Shown: positions 62,398 through 64,000 of the stretch, piece after piece
How positions within the stretch are numbered: position 1 is the stretch's first letter
Layout: the number at the start of each line of letters is the position of its first letter
Origin: Bradyrhizobium rifense
Lineage (GTDB): Bacteria > Pseudomonadota > Alphaproteobacteria > Rhizobiales > Xanthobacteraceae
Reading direction: 5' to 3'
Length of the DNA stretch: 64,000 nt
Assembly (NCBI RefSeq): GCF_008123425.1
Contig: NZ_VSSS01000007.1
Location: 62,001-126,000, forward strand
Program-made: the position numbers and the translations under genes
The notes under the pieces: model-generated
What the model was told of the DNA's origin: nothing
Databases searched by the model: none
What the model saw: the letters and a program-made list of their open reading frames with translations, nothing else

Positions 62398-64000
62398 ATG
62401 CTCGATACCGTCAAAGAAAAATCGTCGACGCAGACCGCGACGCCGCATCCGCTCGATCCGCTGACGGCGGAGGAGATCACGGCAGCCTGCACACTTGTAC
62501 GTACCGCTGCGACCTCGCCCGAGAACTGCCGGTTCCCGACGGTGCGGCTGGAAGAGCCGACCAAGCAGGAGCTGGCCGCAGGCGGAGTAGGGCGCCGCGC
62601 CTTCGCGCTGACGCTCGACGTGGTGACGGGCGAGGCGATCGAGCACATCGTCGATCTCGCCCGCAACGAGATCGTCGCACGAAAGGTCATTCCGAACCGC
62701 GAGGCACCGTACGGCCAGCCGTCGGTGATGCTGGAAGAGTTTTTCAAATGCGAAGCCGTGGTCAAGGCCGATCCCGGCTGGCGCGCGGCGATGGTCCGGC
62801 GCGGGCTCACCGATGAGGATATCGAGCTGGTCCAGGTCGATCCGTTCTCCTCGGGCTTCTTCGATTTCGAGTTTGAGCGCGGCGCTCGCATCGTCCGCGC
62901 CGTCAGCTTCTTTCGCGAGCATCTCCAGGACAACGGCTATGCCCACCCGATCGAGGGCGTGGTCGCCGTCGTCGACCTGATCAGTGGCAAGGTCCTCGAC
63001 CTCACCGATGCGGACCCGATCGTGCCGATCCCGCGCAAGAAGCGGAACTACGGCGCGCACGAGGTCACCAATCCGCGCACCGACATCAAGCCGCTGCATA
63101 TCGAGCAGCCGGAAGGCGCAAGCTTCAAGGTGGATGGCTGGAATGTCGAGTGGCAGAAATGGAGTTTTCGCGTCGGCTTCACGCCGCGTGAAGGCCTGGT
63201 GTTGCATCAGCTCGGCTATCAGGACGGGATGCGCAAGCGCTCGCTGATCCATCGCGCCAGCGTCACCGAAATGGTGGTGCCCTACGCCGATCCAACCGCG
63301 AACCACTTCTGGAAGTCGCCGTTCGATGCCGGCGAATACGGGCTCGGCATGCTCGCAAACGCGCTCGAGCTCGGTTGCGACTGCCTCGGCCACATCCATT
63401 ATTTCGACGTGCCGGCAGCCGACAACAATGGAAAACCCTTCGTCATGCAGAACGCCATCTGCATGCATGAAGAAGACTACGGAATTGCCTGGAAACACTA
63501 TGAATTCCGCAACGGCCTGTTCGAGGTGCGGCGCTCACGCCGGCTCGTGATTTCGTTCTTTGCGACCGTCGGCAATTACGATTACGGCTTCTACTGGTAC
63601 CTCTACCAGGACGGCACGATCCAGCTCGAAACCAAACTCACCGGCATCATCCAGACCGCCGCCGTGCAGCCGGGCGAAAAGTACAAATGGGGCGGCATGG
63701 TCGACGATAGTCTGGGCGGGCCGACGCACCAGCATTTCTTCAACGTGCGCCTGCACATGGATCTCGACGGCGGCGGCAACACCGTCAGCGAGCACGATTT
63801 CGTGCCGCGACCCTGGGGCCACGACAATCCGCACGGCAACGCGTTCGACACCACGACGCGCGTTCTGTCACGCGAGCGCGATGCCGCGGCGATTGCCAAT
63901 GGCGAGACTGGCCGCTTCTGGAAGATCAGCAACCCCAGCGAGACCAATTCGGTCGGCAATGCGCCCGCCTACAAGCTCGTGGTCAATCCGAGCCCGCTGA
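62398..64000 (+). CDS. copper-containing primary amine oxidase (3' partial)
   Basis: The first 534 residues of a topaquinone amine oxidase, which oxidises primary amines to aldehydes with release of ammonia and hydrogen peroxide; full length is usually about 640-660. Tyr394 in VGNYDYGFYW is the residue that becomes topaquinone. SPFDAGEYGLG contains the catalytic-base aspartate region, and H-Q-H (PTHQHFFNVRLHMDLDGG) gives two copper ligands. The frame is open at the window end. It has no signal peptide, so it is probably cytoplasmic, unlike E. coli TynA. Confidence 0.94.
   Translation, partial: MLDTVKEKSSTQTATPHPLDPLTAEEITAACTLVRTAATSPENCRFPTVRLEEPTKQELAAGGVGRRAFALTLDVVTGEAIEHIVDLARNEIVARKVIPNREAPYGQPSVMLEEFFKCEAVVKADPGWRAAMVRRGLTDEDIELVQVDPFSSGFFDFEFERGARIVRAVSFFREHLQDNGYAHPIEGVVAVVDLISGKVLDLTDADPIVPIPRKKRNYGAHEVTNPRTDIKPLHIEQPEGASFKVDGWNVEWQKWSFRVGFTPREGLVLHQLGYQDGMRKRSLIHRASVTEMVVPYADPTANHFWKSPFDAGEYGLGMLANALELGCDCLGHIHYFDVPAADNNGKPFVMQNAICMHEEDYGIAWKHYEFRNGLFEVRRSRRLVISFFATVGNYDYGFYWYLYQDGTIQLETKLTGIIQTAAVQPGEKYKWGGMVDDSLGGPTHQHFFNVRLHMDLDGGGNTVSEHDFVPRPWGHDNPHGNAFDTTTRVLSRERDAAAIANGETGRFWKISNPSETNSVGNAPAYKLVVNPSPL

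Noticed and set aside
1-64000. CRISPR arrays, prophage genes, intact insertion sequences or integrases
   Set aside because: No direct-repeat arrays, capsid/tail genes, full transposases or integrases were seen on either strand. The only mobile-element signal is the TnpB-like N-terminal domain at 16486.

Overview
This window is a GC-rich alphaproteobacterial chromosome segment. The best guess is Bradyrhizobium or a close relative in the Nitrobacteraceae. The reasons are the dusB(nifR3)-ntrB-ntrC ... ntrY-ntrX-hfq-hflX order, the pcm-tolC-popZ-valS order, a cobalt-type nitrile hydratase, and dispersed palindromic repeats of a type I associate with Bradyrhizobium genomes. The genus call is inference. 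All calls come from reading the sequence; no database search was possible.

Layout. 1-5317: two translationally coupled RND efflux pump permeases, the first cut by the window edge. 5354-7733: a DTW-domain tRNA-modifying enzyme and an ABC-2 glycan exporter pair (Wzm/Wzt-like). 7791-7864: tRNA-Cys. 8023-8962: three small uncharacterised genes, one secreted with a cysteine-rich repeat. 9383-16088: an amide or amino-acid utilisation locus with a binding protein, a permease-ATPase fusion, a formamidase, an AraC-formamidase fusion and a RidA-like protein. 16166-16250: palindromic repeat. 16477-20050: a membrane-stress module of a PspA/IM30 protein with a TnpB-like N-terminus, a YqiJ-like OB-fold membrane protein and a YqiK flotillin. 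20264-21250: a secreted protein, tRNA-Asn and a 59-residue ORF. 21387-27725: pcm, tolC, popZ, valS. 27772-29938: DNA-3-methyladenine glycosylase, lipA, and a RatA/COQ10-like protein.

29939-35065 (minus strand): a tightly packed ba3-type cytochrome oxidase operon with seven predicted c-type haem sites over three cytochromes, subunits II and I, and a 58-residue single-helix protein. 35546-37603: a small basic protein, a CinA/PncC amidohydrolase and bifunctional ispDF. 37810-51127: the nitrogen-control region dusB-ntrBC, then a pepsin-like autotransporter and a tiny antisense membrane protein, then ntrYX, hfq and hflX. 51139-53720: a frameshifted GNAT acetyltransferase, a hypothetical gene, mazG and queC. 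53726-53813: second copy of the palindromic repeat, inverted relative to the first. 53818-55483: Co-type nitrile hydratase (alpha, beta, accessory protein). 55605-57994: enoyl-CoA hydratase and a DASS-family anion permease. 58226-60014: metN-metI. 60023-64000: an AraC regulator, a NylB/class-C beta-lactamase-like hydrolase, and a copper amine oxidase cut by the window end.

The most notable items are: (1) an autotransporter whose passenger carries the main marks of a two-lobed pepsin-type aspartic protease, placed between ntrC and ntrY; (2) a PspA protein that begins with a TnpB-like N-terminal domain and has no RuvC nuclease part; (3) an AraC regulator fused to a formamidase next to a stand-alone paralogue; (4) the compact ba3 oxidase operon and its small subunit. 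Several genes bear on nitrogen acquisition from amides, nitriles and amines (formamidases, nitrile hydratase, NylB-like hydrolase, amine oxidase) in the same window as the Ntr regulators. That is a thematic link, not a demonstrated regulon.
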